From Sulfobacillus sp. (GTDB lineage: Bacteria > Bacillota > Sulfobacillia > Sulfobacillales > Sulfobacillaceae), in NCBI GenBank assembly GCA_027309085.1, contig DAIDDL010000004.1, positions 68,865 to 132,864 on the forward strand: DNA of 64,000 nt, given 5' to 3'. A program made the translations under genes and the position numbers. Every line of letters begins with the position of its first letter. Within the stretch, counting starts at the first letter, position 1. Of the stretch, positions 34,179 through 42,563 are shown piece after piece. The notes beneath the pieces are model-generated. The model worked only from the letters and a program-made list of their open reading frames with translations, made no database searches and was not told the origin of the DNA.

Positions 34179-35975
34179 ATGGCCGAACCCACTTTCCGTT
34201 TTAGTCCCCGGCCCAACCGGGCTCAGGAGATTGATTGGCACGAATGGAACCAGGACACTTTTCAGCAGGCACACGCCGAAGACAAGCCGGTTCTTCTGTC
34301 CATCTCCGCTGTATGGTGCCACTGGTGCCACATGATGGATGAAACCACTTATTCAGATGCGCAGATCATTGCCCGCATTAATTCTGATTTTATACCAGTT
34401 CGCATTGATAATGATCAGAGGCCGGACATTAATCAGCGCTATAACATGGGCGGGTGGCCCACCACGGCATTTCTCACCCCGTCGGGCGAAATCATCACGG
34501 GCGGCACGTATGTCGCCCCGGAACAGATGGGCCCTTTGCTGGATCAGGTTGTCCAGTACTGGGAAGAACACAAGGACGAGATCCGCGACCAACTTACCCC
34601 GCCGGCTCCGGCCAAATTGAATCTTCAGGCCCAAGCGCCCGCACCGGAGTCCATCACCAAGATCATGGACACCATCCGCCAGCAGTTTGACCGTGCTTAC
34701 GGCGGCTTGGGAGTCGCTCCCAAATTTCCTCAAGTGGATGTGTGGGACTTGTCCCTGATCTTTTTCACGGCGACCGGCGACGGCTGGGCCGCAGGAATGA
34801 CCGTCAGGACACTGGATGCCATGGCTGGCTCTGCGCTGTATGACGCCGTGGCCGGAGGATTCTTCCGCTACTCGACGACGCGCGAGTGGACCATTCCCCA
34901 CTTTGAAAAAATGCTGGAGGAGAACGCCCAGCTGGCGCGACTTTACATGCACGCCTACCAGGTGCTGGGAGACGAAACCTACCGTCAGCTGGCTGACCAG
35001 GTGCTCACCTGGGCCAACAAGTTTTTGCTGAACATGAACGGCCTCTGGGGCGGCTCCCAAGATGCCGACGAAGAATATTACCGGCTTCCCCAGGAGGAAC
35101 GGGACAAACGGCCCGCCCCCTTTGTCGACCCGGTGGTCCACACCAACTGGAATGCGCAGATGATTTCTGCCCAACTGATGGCGGCGGCTCTCATCAATCC
35201 CACCGTTTACTCCCCCATTGCCCTCACCGCCTTGGAAGCTTTATGGGACCGGATGTGGGACGAGAAAGCGGGTCTCTACCACTACGAAAATGGGGATGCG
35301 GAGCTGGCTGGCCTGCTCACCGACGTGGCCCAGTTTCTCAACGCCTGCATTGACGGGTACGAATTCACCGGTGACACGGTCTATCTCGACCGGGCGCGGA
35401 CCCTCATCGACTATGCGGACCGCGTCCTCAAAGCCGATAACGGGGCCTTTTATGATCAGGTCGACAATCCGCACGCACCTGGCCGCCTCCAGCACCGCCA
35501 GCAGCCCATCAATGAAAATGCGTTGATGGCCAAGGCATTTCTGCGTCTCGGCACAATCACCGAAGATGACCAGTGGACCGAACGCGGCCGGTCCCTCATT
35601 GCGGCATTTGCCCCTGTGGCAGAAGAACAAGGCGTTTTTGGCGCCCTGTGGGCTATTGTCGCCGACCGCGCCCAGGCCCCTTTGCTGACCGCTACGGTTG
35701 TGGAATCGCACCACCGCTCCGGCACAGCCTTGCGCCAGGCCATTTTTGGCCTATTCGACCGCAACCGCATTGTGCGCACATGGCCTGTGGGATCCGAGGA
35801 CTTCAGCCAGAGCGGATACCCTGAGATTCCCATGCCCGCGCTATACCTGTGCCAAGGACAGACCTGCTCCCCGGCGGTCACCGACCCCCAGGGGATTCTG
35901 GAAGCGCTGCAACAGCTGAACGCGCCGGCCGCGCCCGCCCCGGAACAGCCCCACATTCCTGCTGGCGAGGAATAA
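34179..35975 (+). CDS. YyaL-like protein: thioredoxin-fold DUF255 plus (alpha/alpha)6 domain
   Basis: 598 residues. An N-terminal thioredoxin-like domain carries AVWCHWCHMMDETTY (CxxC) followed by FIPVRIDNDQRPDINQRYN and GGWPTTAFLTPSG. The helical C-terminal part resembles glycoside-hydrolase/AGE-type toroids, with GGFFRYSTTREWTIPHFEKM. This is the bacterial homologue of SPATA20; its reaction is unproven. ATG 34179 is preferred over 34170 because GAAAGG is then 9 bases away. Confidence 0.85.
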   Translation: MAEPTFRFSPRPNRAQEIDWHEWNQDTFQQAHAEDKPVLLSISAVWCHWCHMMDETTYSDAQIIARINSDFIPVRIDNDQRPDINQRYNMGGWPTTAFLTPSGEIITGGTYVAPEQMGPLLDQVVQYWEEHKDEIRDQLTPPAPAKLNLQAQAPAPESITKIMDTIRQQFDRAYGGLGVAPKFPQVDVWDLSLIFFTATGDGWAAGMTVRTLDAMAGSALYDAVAGGFFRYSTTREWTIPHFEKMLEENAQLARLYMHAYQVLGDETYRQLADQVLTWANKFLLNMNGLWGGSQDADEEYYRLPQEERDKRPAPFVDPVVHTNWNAQMISAQLMAAALINPTVYSPIALTALEALWDRMWDEKAGLYHYENGDAELAGLLTDVAQFLNACIDGYEFTGDTVYLDRARTLIDYADRVLKADNGAFYDQVDNPHAPGRLQHRQQPINENALMAKAFLRLGTITEDDQWTERGRSLIAAFAPVAEEQGVFGALWAIVADRAQAPLLTATVVESHHRSGTALRQAIFGLFDRNRIVRTWPVGSEDFSQSGYPEIPMPALYLCQGQTCSPAVTDPQGILEALQQLNAPAAPAPEQPHIPAGEE

Positions 35976-35992
35976 CTTTCCGCATTTCAGGT

Positions 35993-36034
35993 AGAGGGAC
36001 TGGCTCCGCTTGGGCGCCGGTCCCTCTCTTTTTA
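35993..36034 (+). terminator. Terminator of the YyaL-like gene
   Basis: AGAGGGAC (35993-36000) pairs with GTCCCTCT (36020-36027), then CTTTTT. Confidence 0.75.
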
Positions 36035-36084
36035 GACGGTTTATATGCCAGACATACTCAGGCGCATGCTTCAAGGAAACCCTA

Positions 36085-37106
36085 TCAAGATCCCTTGAGC
36101 GTTGTGTCCTCTTGGGAAAATTGCCGAGACCACAACACGGGACGCAAACGCACTAACCCTTGCGCCATCAGCAACAGCACCGGCAACTCCACCAACGGCC
36201 CCACAAGAATGGCCATGTAGACGAGAGGATGGCCAGGAAATGCTGCCATGGCCACGCCAATCACCACTTCCGAGTTCCTGGCCGTCGTCGTAAACGTCAG
36301 GGTAACATTGTCCTCGTAGCTCAAGTGCGCCCATGCGCCATTGAATAGCGCGAGCAGAAACATAATGACAAAAAAAGCGAAAATCGCCCCCACCATCGTA
36401 AGCAGCGCCACGAGGTCGTGGATTTTAAGCGGCGGTTGACTCGCAAACAACGCCACTATGACGACCACCAACGCCCATAGCTTGAAAGGGCCCAAAATGT
36501 CTTTCACAGGACCTGCAAAGACCGCTTCCCCCTGGCGATGAAGAAGCCACCATTGCAGTCCCCACCCGACCGCAAACGGGGCCACAACGAAGATTCCCAC
36601 ACTCTGGAGTAAGGTCCATGGGTTTAAATAGAGCACGTGGCCGACCAGTACCACAAATAGAGGGGCAGCAAGAGAATTTGCAGTCCCAATTTCCATGGCA
36701 AGAGCGTCGCTCCCCAAGCCACATCGCCTTGCGCTGCGTCGATGAAAATAAGGTACCAGCCGACGCATGGGGTCAACGCGTATAAAATCAGGCCAATCCA
36801 CAAGTCCGGGTTATGGCGCAAAAACAGCCATCCTAACAGCCAGGCAACGCCCGGGATGATCACAAAATTGGTCGTCAGAGCCAGAGCGGTCGCCTTTCGC
36901 TTCCTCAATGCACCCCGCAAGTCAGCGGTGCGAACGCCGAACATGACCGCCGTAATTACTAGAAAGATACCGATGTTGACCAGCGGGTGCAAAAATGCTA
37001 AGGCACCATGGGCTAACCAATTGAGGCCGAGTCCAATCAGCATGGCTGCGACCAGAATAAATGGGGTCGCCTCATCTTGCCGGGACTGGCCCTTTGCCTG
37101 AGCCAT
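36085..37106 (-). pseudogene. Arsenite-efflux-like permease (ACR3/bile-acid symporter superfamily), frameshifted
   Basis: The minus-strand frame starts at ATG 37106 (GGGAGAGG upstream) and encodes ten-helix permease sequence: FVIIPGVAWLLGWLFLRHN then LTPCVGWYLIFIDAAQGD, close to arsenic resistance proteins with a conserved Pro-Cys in the core helix. Around 36630-36645 the frame is lost: LLLPLYLWYW ends in a premature stop. The second half continues in another frame from VGHVLYLNPWTLLQSVG to TTARNSEVVIGVAMAAFPG. One missing base restores a protein of about 340 residues. It is a fresh pseudogene or a sequencing error. Confidence 0.8.
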
Positions 37107-37198
37107 CACGTTCCTCTCCCTTCTAAGAACGCGGCCGGAATCGCGGCGGGCGGCGTGGTTTCGTTGCCATTCTAATCGGCCCTCACGGTTGCAGCCCT

Positions 37199-38061
37199 TT
37201 AGGCAGAGACGTGAGGCACTGGGGGACGTGCCTGGTGCCGCATGTGCCACCAGAGGTGGGCGATGCCCGCAAGCGCTGCCACGGCTGCTGCCATGGTGCC
37301 CATATGCCATGTCTCCCCAATCAACTCGCCGGCCACCGCCAGCAGAATCACACCGTATAAGGCCTTAATCCATGAGGGCTTCGCACGGTGCGCCATAAAC
37401 CAAGAGCCCGCTATACTGCCCGCACTCGCCGCTATCAGAGTCACGACGAGAATGAGGCCCGGAATGGCCATATGGGCCATGTGGCCCGAAAACCCGGCGA
37501 GACTGGAGACGGTCGCGACGGCTGCCGTGGTGGCCGCACTCGTCTTGGCACGGTATCCCATCCAAATCAGCATCGGGCTGATAATGAACCCGCCCGCTAT
37601 GCCCAACAGCCCTCCGATAAAGCCCGCCCCGCCCGCCACTAGTGCGCCTAAGAGCGCCCGGCGGGCCCACGGAATTTCCGTATCCGGCTCGGGTTGCTGT
37701 ACCAGCCAGAGCGTCCGGGCCGCGGCGATGAGCAGCATCGCGGCAAATGCCCAGATCCAGATGAGAAGGCGCGCAGGCAGGTCGCCTGTGACCAGAGCCC
37801 CCAGCGGGGCCCCGATGAGCACGGCAATCATCATCGGCCACGCACCCCTCCAATCAATGAGGTGTTGACGCTGATATTGCGGCAAAGAAAAGATCTTAGC
37901 GGTTGCACTTAATAAAATGCCTAGCGGATCGCTACGGTCTTGACATCATAGCCCACCCAGTGAAAGAGCGGCATATAAATCATGCCGCCTCCTTGCCCCA
38001 GCATGGAAAAGATAAAGGAAATGCCCACGACGCCGCCTGTGACTCCGAATAAACCGCCCAT
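37199..38061 (-). pseudogene. TauE/SafE-family sulfite/anion exporter, frameshifted
   Basis: The first ~46 residues (VTGGVVGISFIFSMLGQGGG, MIYMPLFHWVGYDVKTVA) and the remainder (GGAGFIGGLLGIAGGFIISP, MLIWMGYRAKTSAATTA) are the two inverted-repeat halves of a TauE/SafE transporter with the paired GxxxGGG motifs. They lie in different frames. The break is at about 37926-37930, where one extra base would give KTVAIPLGILLSATAKIF. TauE proteins export sulfite, sulfoacetate or related anions. The exact start is uncertain (ATG 38061 or GTG 38070). Confidence 0.8.
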
Positions 38062-38079
38062 CTCCCTCACCCATCTTTC

Positions 38080-38673
38080 TCAGATCTGTGCGCTGCTGTG
38101 CACGTGATGGTCCCAGCAGGCCGGACACCATGCCCCGTCTCCGGACTGGTGGGCATCGCTGCCGATCACCAGTTCCCCGCAGTCCGTGCAGCGGACATGG
38201 GTCCAATCCATTGGAGACCCGATCACGGGATAGGCGGAAAACCGCTGCACCGTAAACATCTCTTCCACAGGACGATCCAAGATGCTCTGGATGTCTCCCG
38301 CCACTTATCCGGGGGCTGGGTGATATCCCTTCTGGTGCTGACTCTTGGCCGCCACTGGCGGCCGCTGTAAGAATTCTTCCAGGAATTCTGCGCGGAAACT
38401 GACCCGCACCGCTTCCTGGGACCCCACATCGACTACAGTCACGGCAAATTTTCCGAGGCGCGTGAATTGCAAATTGACCGTACAGCCGGTAATCCATTGG
38501 ATCCCGTCTACAAAACAATGGGAAAACTGCTCCGGCGCGACCTCCACGATGGCCGTCAGTTCCTTGTCCGCTGACCGCGGGACTTCCAATGCCGCCAGAG
38601 CCTCCCATCCTGCGCGCAATCCCAAGGGTAGCCCTAAACAGACATTTCCATGAAAAGCCTGCGCGGCCTGCAA
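38080..38673 (-). pseudogene. FmdE/FwdE-like protein interrupted by an in-frame stop
   Basis: A TTG start at 38673 (GGAAG upstream) opens AFHGNVCLGLPLGLRAG, the HGxxCxGxxxG motif of formylmethanofuran dehydrogenase subunit E-like proteins. WITGCTVNLQFTRLGKFAVT follows. TAA at 38305-38307 then interrupts the frame. Directly after it the same frame continues with IQSILDRPVEEMF and a zinc ribbon CTDCGE...CPACW, the usual FmdE C terminus. A single C to T change (CAA to TAA) would explain it. FmdE-like proteins are linked to molybdopterin enzymes. Confidence 0.75.
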
Positions 38674-38709
38674 ATCTTCTCTTCCATCCTCTCTTTATTT
38701 GCGGTGATG

Positions 38710-39105
38710 CTAGGAGCCGGGTTGCAGGGGAACCCCGGATACCGGAGCATCTTTCCACGGATTGACCGGAACAGTTTCCCCCACGTGACAGGCCAGTGTC
38801 GTGTTCGCTTCCAGCGCGGCGACCTCGTCTGCCACATCGGGCCACGCCGCCATGAATGCGCTGCTGACGGGCAGGCGGTCCTCCGCCACCCGGTAGAAGA
38901 CCCACTGGCCTGCCCGCTGCTCGCAAATCAACCCCACTTGCCGCAAGCGTCTCAAGTGATGCGACACCGTCGGCTGGGAGACTCCTAAGACCTCAACGAG
39001 TTCACATACGCAGCGCGGCCCCCTCGCCAGCAGCGCAAAGAGGTGTAACCGCGTGACATCTCCCAGAACTTTATAAAACTCCGCCCAGTCCCGAAATGAA
39101 TCCAT
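38710..39105 (-). CDS. arsR: ArsR-family metalloregulator
   Basis: 131 residues, winged helix. VLGDVTRLHLFALLARGPRC then CVCEL is the alpha-3 metal site CxCxx of arsenic/antimony-sensing ArsR proteins. VSQPTVSHHLRRLRQVGLI is the recognition helix. ATG 39105 follows AGGAGG. It heads a same-strand run with the fmdE-, tauE- and permease-like genes (gaps of 36, 18 and 92 bases) and should repress them from the palindrome upstream. Unlike those genes it is intact. The C-terminal Cys (TLACHVGE) could add a ligand. Confidence 0.88.
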   Translation of the reverse strand: MDSFRDWAEFYKVLGDVTRLHLFALLARGPRCVCELVEVLGVSQPTVSHHLRRLRQVGLICEQRAGQWVFYRVAEDRLPVSSAFMAAWPDVADEVAALEANTTLACHVGETVPVNPWKDAPVSGVPLQPGS

Positions 39106-39148
39106 CCGTCAACCACCACCTCCTACCGATAGTCCATGATACCGATCC

Positions 39149-39168
39149 ATATAGACATATGTCTATAT
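39149..39168. promoter_or_regulatory. Candidate ArsR operator (perfect 20-bp palindrome)
   Basis: ATATAGACATATGTCTATAT is a perfect palindrome 44 bases upstream of the arsR start. AT-rich twofold-symmetric sites of this size are typical for ArsR/SmtB dimers. Confidence 0.75.
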
Positions 39169-39365
39169 CCATATGGACATGCACAACGACCCATATGGTC
39201 CTTACCAGTTGGAAGCTATTGCCGGTATAGTGAGAGCGCCTCGAGAGAAAGTGGTTGCCGCGGCCTCCCCTCTTAGTGCAGGCAGTCAAAAGAAAAATCT
39301 GGGCCGCAGACAATTGTCTCCCCAGCAACACCACCGCAGCCGACCCCGAGCAAGAGGAGTCGGCT

Positions 39366-39971
39366 CCTTTGGACTTGACACCATTAAACCGGCAGGACCC
39401 TTTGCCCTCCGCGGGTATGAGCACCTGAGGACTATTGCTCTTGCTCAGCAGGCGGATCCGCCTGTAGAGCGGGTGGCCGTTCCGGGCCACTTGTCTGGCA
39501 CCGTGCGTCTGATGAACGGCATGACTGTGTGCCTGTCATCGCCACAAAAGGCCAGGGGATCACGTCGTGGACGACTCAGGCGCTCCATGCGGCAATGGCC
39601 TCCGCCAATCGTCCGGAAAACGGGACGGTTCCGCAGGAACTGTATCAGAACTTTCTGGACCGGGGCTACTACGAATTACGCAACGCTGACGTCAAGCTAG
39701 AAGAACGCGCCATCAACTTTGCCGCCACCAAGGCCTTCCAGCTCGATGAAATCATGATCCAAGCGGCGCGCGAAAATCTGGTGCTGGACAGCATTTCCGT
39801 CGAAGCAGGCGGCTTGTGCCGGCCGGGCTCCGAATGCCGTGATGTTGTGCTATCGTTTTTCAACCCCCAGCGGCGCCAAAATACTGCCCGGCAGACTTCC
39901 GGCTGACGGTGGATGTCAGCGAGGCTCTCCCCGTAATGATTGGTCCCGTGCATTCCTGGTACATTTATTAG
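39366..39971 (+). pseudogene. Remnant of a PatG-like (cyanobactin maturase) C-terminal region
   Basis: Three frames must be joined. Frame 1 gives IKPAGPFALRGYEHL and VERVAVPGHLSGTVRLMNG. After a slip in GTGTG near 39530, frame 2 gives TKGQGITSWTTQALHAAM, NFLDRGYYELRN, AINFAATKAFQLDEIM and LDSISVEAGGLCRPGSECRD then VVLSFFNP. After a slip near 39885, frame 3 gives TVDVSEALPVMIGPVHSWYIY and a stop at 39969-39971. This order of motifs (ELRN, NFAATNAF, CRP/D-SxCxDV, DVSDVxPVTxGxVRSW) is what I recall of the C-terminal domain of PatG-type proteases. No subtilase domain, precursor or PatA-like gene is near. Confidence 0.6.
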
Positions 39972-40273
39972 GCGCTGTGCTGGAATTCACGCTGCCCATT
40001 CTATGGACCTTATGAAGAAGAGGAAATCGCCCAAGGGATGTCCTCTTAGCTGTGAACCGCTCAGGAAGGGTTTCATGCCTGTCCAACCGCACGGCAACTC
40101 GGGAGCGTAAATAGGGTAAGAACGATGCGGCCCCCACAGGTCCCTGCGCCAATGATTTGCGGCCCCCGGACGGCAGGATTCTCCTCATTGGTGATACGGG
40201 ACGTCAGGAAACCTTGCAGCACGTGAGGCTCTGAACGTTTCCAGTTGCCTTTAAGGCCAGTTTCTCATCCTGC
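39972..40273. other. Intergenic stretch, no gene seen
   Basis: About 300 bases between the PatG-like remnant and the convergent ATP-grasp gene. Only unsupported short frames are present, and no clear terminator was found. Confidence 0.35.
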
Positions 40274-41305
40274 TCACACCCAACATTGGCGGGCAAGATT
40301 TTCCACCAGAAGAGGGTAAGGCCATCCGGCAGCCTCCGCCGCCATAGCCACCAAAGACGCTTGCCCGTCCCGTCCTGGCCTGCCGGGCCCACTGAGATTC
40401 GGTTTAAAATTGACATCAACCATTCGGAATATCCCCTGGCCATCTTGCCGCCCATCAACTCGCACCACCCCCCGCGTGTTGAGGCTGTCCGCCAGAGATT
40501 CACACTGAGCGACGAAGTTGGCCAATTCCTGAGGCACCTGATTGGCCACCGCACTGTTCCCCGCAACTGGCGCTACCCCGCTGTAAGGCATAATGCCGTC
40601 GACATGTCCCTGGCGGATCACCGGAGGCAGGGCCCAATGATGATCCTTGATGAAACGGGTTTTGCGGCCACGGTAATCTCCTGGCGGCAAAACCGACACG
40701 GTCACCTCTTGTCCCGGCAGGTACGACTCGGCCATCACCGCGGCACCGTATGTGCCGACCTCCCAGTTCTGGATAATACGCCGGAGATCGTTGAGATTGT
40801 CCGCCCGCACCACCCCCTGGCTGCCCCGGCCCCGAACTGGCTTGACAATCACCGGAGCGTTTTCGCAATCCGTCCAGTGCGGTTCATGGAAAGCCTCGGT
40901 CCGCATGGCCTGCGGGACGGGATACCCGCCCTTCTCCAGCCATTGGTGCATGACCCATTTGTCCTCAAAGCGGTCTACCATTTGGGGCTCCTGGCCTATT
41001 ACCGAAATCCTCCCCAGCCAGCGGACAATCGGATGCCCGCTATAGAGAGTGGTGTTGGCCCAGAGAATTTCCGCTCCAGCCTCCACGGCTTGCGCGATGC
41101 CACTGGCCGTGTCCCCGAAGGCCCACGCCTCTTCCTGGTCAGGCGCTGGATCCGGCTGCGGCGTGACGACAGGAAAATTAGCGCACTGCAGGGCATAGCC
41201 AATATCGGCACCACTGTCCCGGTACCCCCCAGGTTTTAGAGGCTTGAGCGCGCCCCCGGACTTGGGAGCGGCCGCCGCCTGATACAATACCGCAACCGGT
41301 CTCAA
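40274..41305 (-). CDS. ATP-grasp enzyme of unknown specificity (D-Ala-D-Ala-ligase-like)
   Basis: 343 residues. The pre-ATP-grasp region ends near residue 105. RFEDKWVMHQWLEKGGYPVP opens the ATP-binding domain; PVIVKPVRGRGSQGVVRAD is the flexible ATP lid with two basic residues; AESYLPGQEVTVSVLPPGDY and VDGRQDGQGIFRMVDVNFKP then N give the Mg ligands (D...D-x-N). This is carboxylate-amine/thiol ligase chemistry via acyl phosphate; the substrates are unknown. TTG 41305 is used because GGGAGGGGG lies 8 bases upstream. It ends 300 bases from the PatG-like remnant on the opposite strand. Confidence 0.8.
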   Translation of the reverse strand: MRPVAVLYQAAAAPKSGGALKPLKPGGYRDSGADIGYALQCANFPVVTPQPDPAPDQEEAWAFGDTASGIAQAVEAGAEILWANTTLYSGHPIVRWLGRISVIGQEPQMVDRFEDKWVMHQWLEKGGYPVPQAMRTEAFHEPHWTDCENAPVIVKPVRGRGSQGVVRADNLNDLRRIIQNWEVGTYGAAVMAESYLPGQEVTVSVLPPGDYRGRKTRFIKDHHWALPPVIRQGHVDGIMPYSGVAPVAGNSAVANQVPQELANFVAQCESLADSLNTRGVVRVDGRQDGQGIFRMVDVNFKPNLSGPGRPGRDGQASLVAMAAEAAGWPYPLLVENLARQCWV

Positions 41306-41393
41306 TCTCTGCCCCCTCCCGGTGGAATCTTATCGCGCCCAGTCTCCAGCACCCTCAAGCTGCGAAAATTTCCTCCGACTCCGCGGTGATGTT

Positions 41394-42545
41394 CTAGAGC
41401 CCGATATTCTTGGCGATGATGGTCTTCATAATCTCATTGGTGCCAGCGTAAATAGACATCACGGCAATGTCACGGTAGCGGCGCGCTACGGGGTACTCTT
41501 CCATGTACCCATACCCTCCATGCAGCTGCAGGCACTCGCCAATGACTGCCTTAGCGGTATCGGTTGACCACCATTTCGCCATCGACACCTCGGTCACAAT
41601 ATCCTCCTGCTGCATGTGGCGGGCAATGAGTTGCTCCAAAAATGCCCGGCTGACATAAGATTGCGTCATCATTTCCGCCATTTTGAACCGTGTATTTTGA
41701 AATTTGCCAATCGGCTGGCCGAAAGCGGTGCGCTGTTTCACGTAAACCAAGGTTTCCGCCAGCGCTTCCTCCATGGCCACCTGCGCGGCAATAGCCACAA
41801 GGAGCCGTTCTTGCTGGAGCTTCTCCGCAAGGTAGCGGAAACCCTCACCCTCTTTCCCCAGCAGGTAGCTGGCTGGCACCCGGCAGTCTTCAAAGAACAG
41901 TTCCGCCGTGTCTTGGCTGTGCTGACCCATCTTATTCAATTGGCGCCCCCGGCTGAAGCCTGGCGCATCTTCGGGCACAACGATCAGACTGAAGCCGCGC
42001 TGGCGCGGTTCAGCTGCTGGGTCCGTCTTGGCCACGACGACGATTAGTCCCGCCTGAATGCCGTTGGTGATAAAAGTTTTTTGCCCATTGACCACGTACT
42101 GGTCCCCGTCACGCACTGCCGTAGTACGGATACCGGCCAGGTCCGACCCTGTTCCGGGCTCCGTCATGGCAATCGCCGTAATAGTTTCCCCACTGAGGCA
42201 CCCCGGCAGCCACCGCCGTTTTTGCTCCTCACTGCCATAGCTGGTGAGATAGGGCACGACGATGTCGTTATGCAGTCCAATCCCCACCATGCCGGACCCG
42301 ATCCGCTCGAGCTCCTCATTCACCACCACTGAAAACCCAAAGTCTGCGCCAGCGCCGCCGTAAGCTTCCGGCACCATGGGGCACAGAAACCCCTGCTCCC
42401 CCATGGAGCGCCAAAAAGCCTTCGGGATTCGGCGCTCTTCCTCCCACTGATTAAAGAAAGGCGCTGCATGCGCTTCGAGAAATCCACGTAAAGACTGCCG
42501 GAACATGTCATGCTCCGGGGTCAGGTACGGGTGCTTCACGGCCAT
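41394..42545 (-). CDS. Acyl-CoA dehydrogenase
   Basis: 383 residues, FAD-dependent. MTEPGTGSDLAGIRTTA and FITNGIQAG bind the flavin and substrate. LQLHGGYGYMEEYPVARRYRD and IYAGTNEIMKTI give the C-terminal signature, with the catalytic base Glu in GTNE. It introduces the 2,3 double bond in acyl-CoA. ATG 42545 has GGGAGGA directly upstream (tight spacing), so GTG 42539 may be the actual start. It begins 18 bases after the thiolase stop, so the two form an operon. Confidence 0.92.
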   Translation of the reverse strand: MAVKHPYLTPEHDMFRQSLRGFLEAHAAPFFNQWEEERRIPKAFWRSMGEQGFLCPMVPEAYGGAGADFGFSVVVNEELERIGSGMVGIGLHNDIVVPYLTSYGSEEQKRRWLPGCLSGETITAIAMTEPGTGSDLAGIRTTAVRDGDQYVVNGQKTFITNGIQAGLIVVVAKTDPAAEPRQRGFSLIVVPEDAPGFSRGRQLNKMGQHSQDTAELFFEDCRVPASYLLGKEGEGFRYLAEKLQQERLLVAIAAQVAMEEALAETLVYVKQRTAFGQPIGKFQNTRFKMAEMMTQSYVSRAFLEQLIARHMQQEDIVTEVSMAKWWSTDTAKAVIGECLQLHGGYGYMEEYPVARRYRDIAVMSIYAGTNEIMKTIIAKNIGL

Positions 42546-42563
42546 TCCTCCCGCAGTCTCCAA

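Noticed and set aside
37946-38926. Long 326-codon minus-strand frame
   Set aside because: Low-complexity Arg/Gly-rich shadow of the TauE-, FmdE- and arsR-like genes in another frame.
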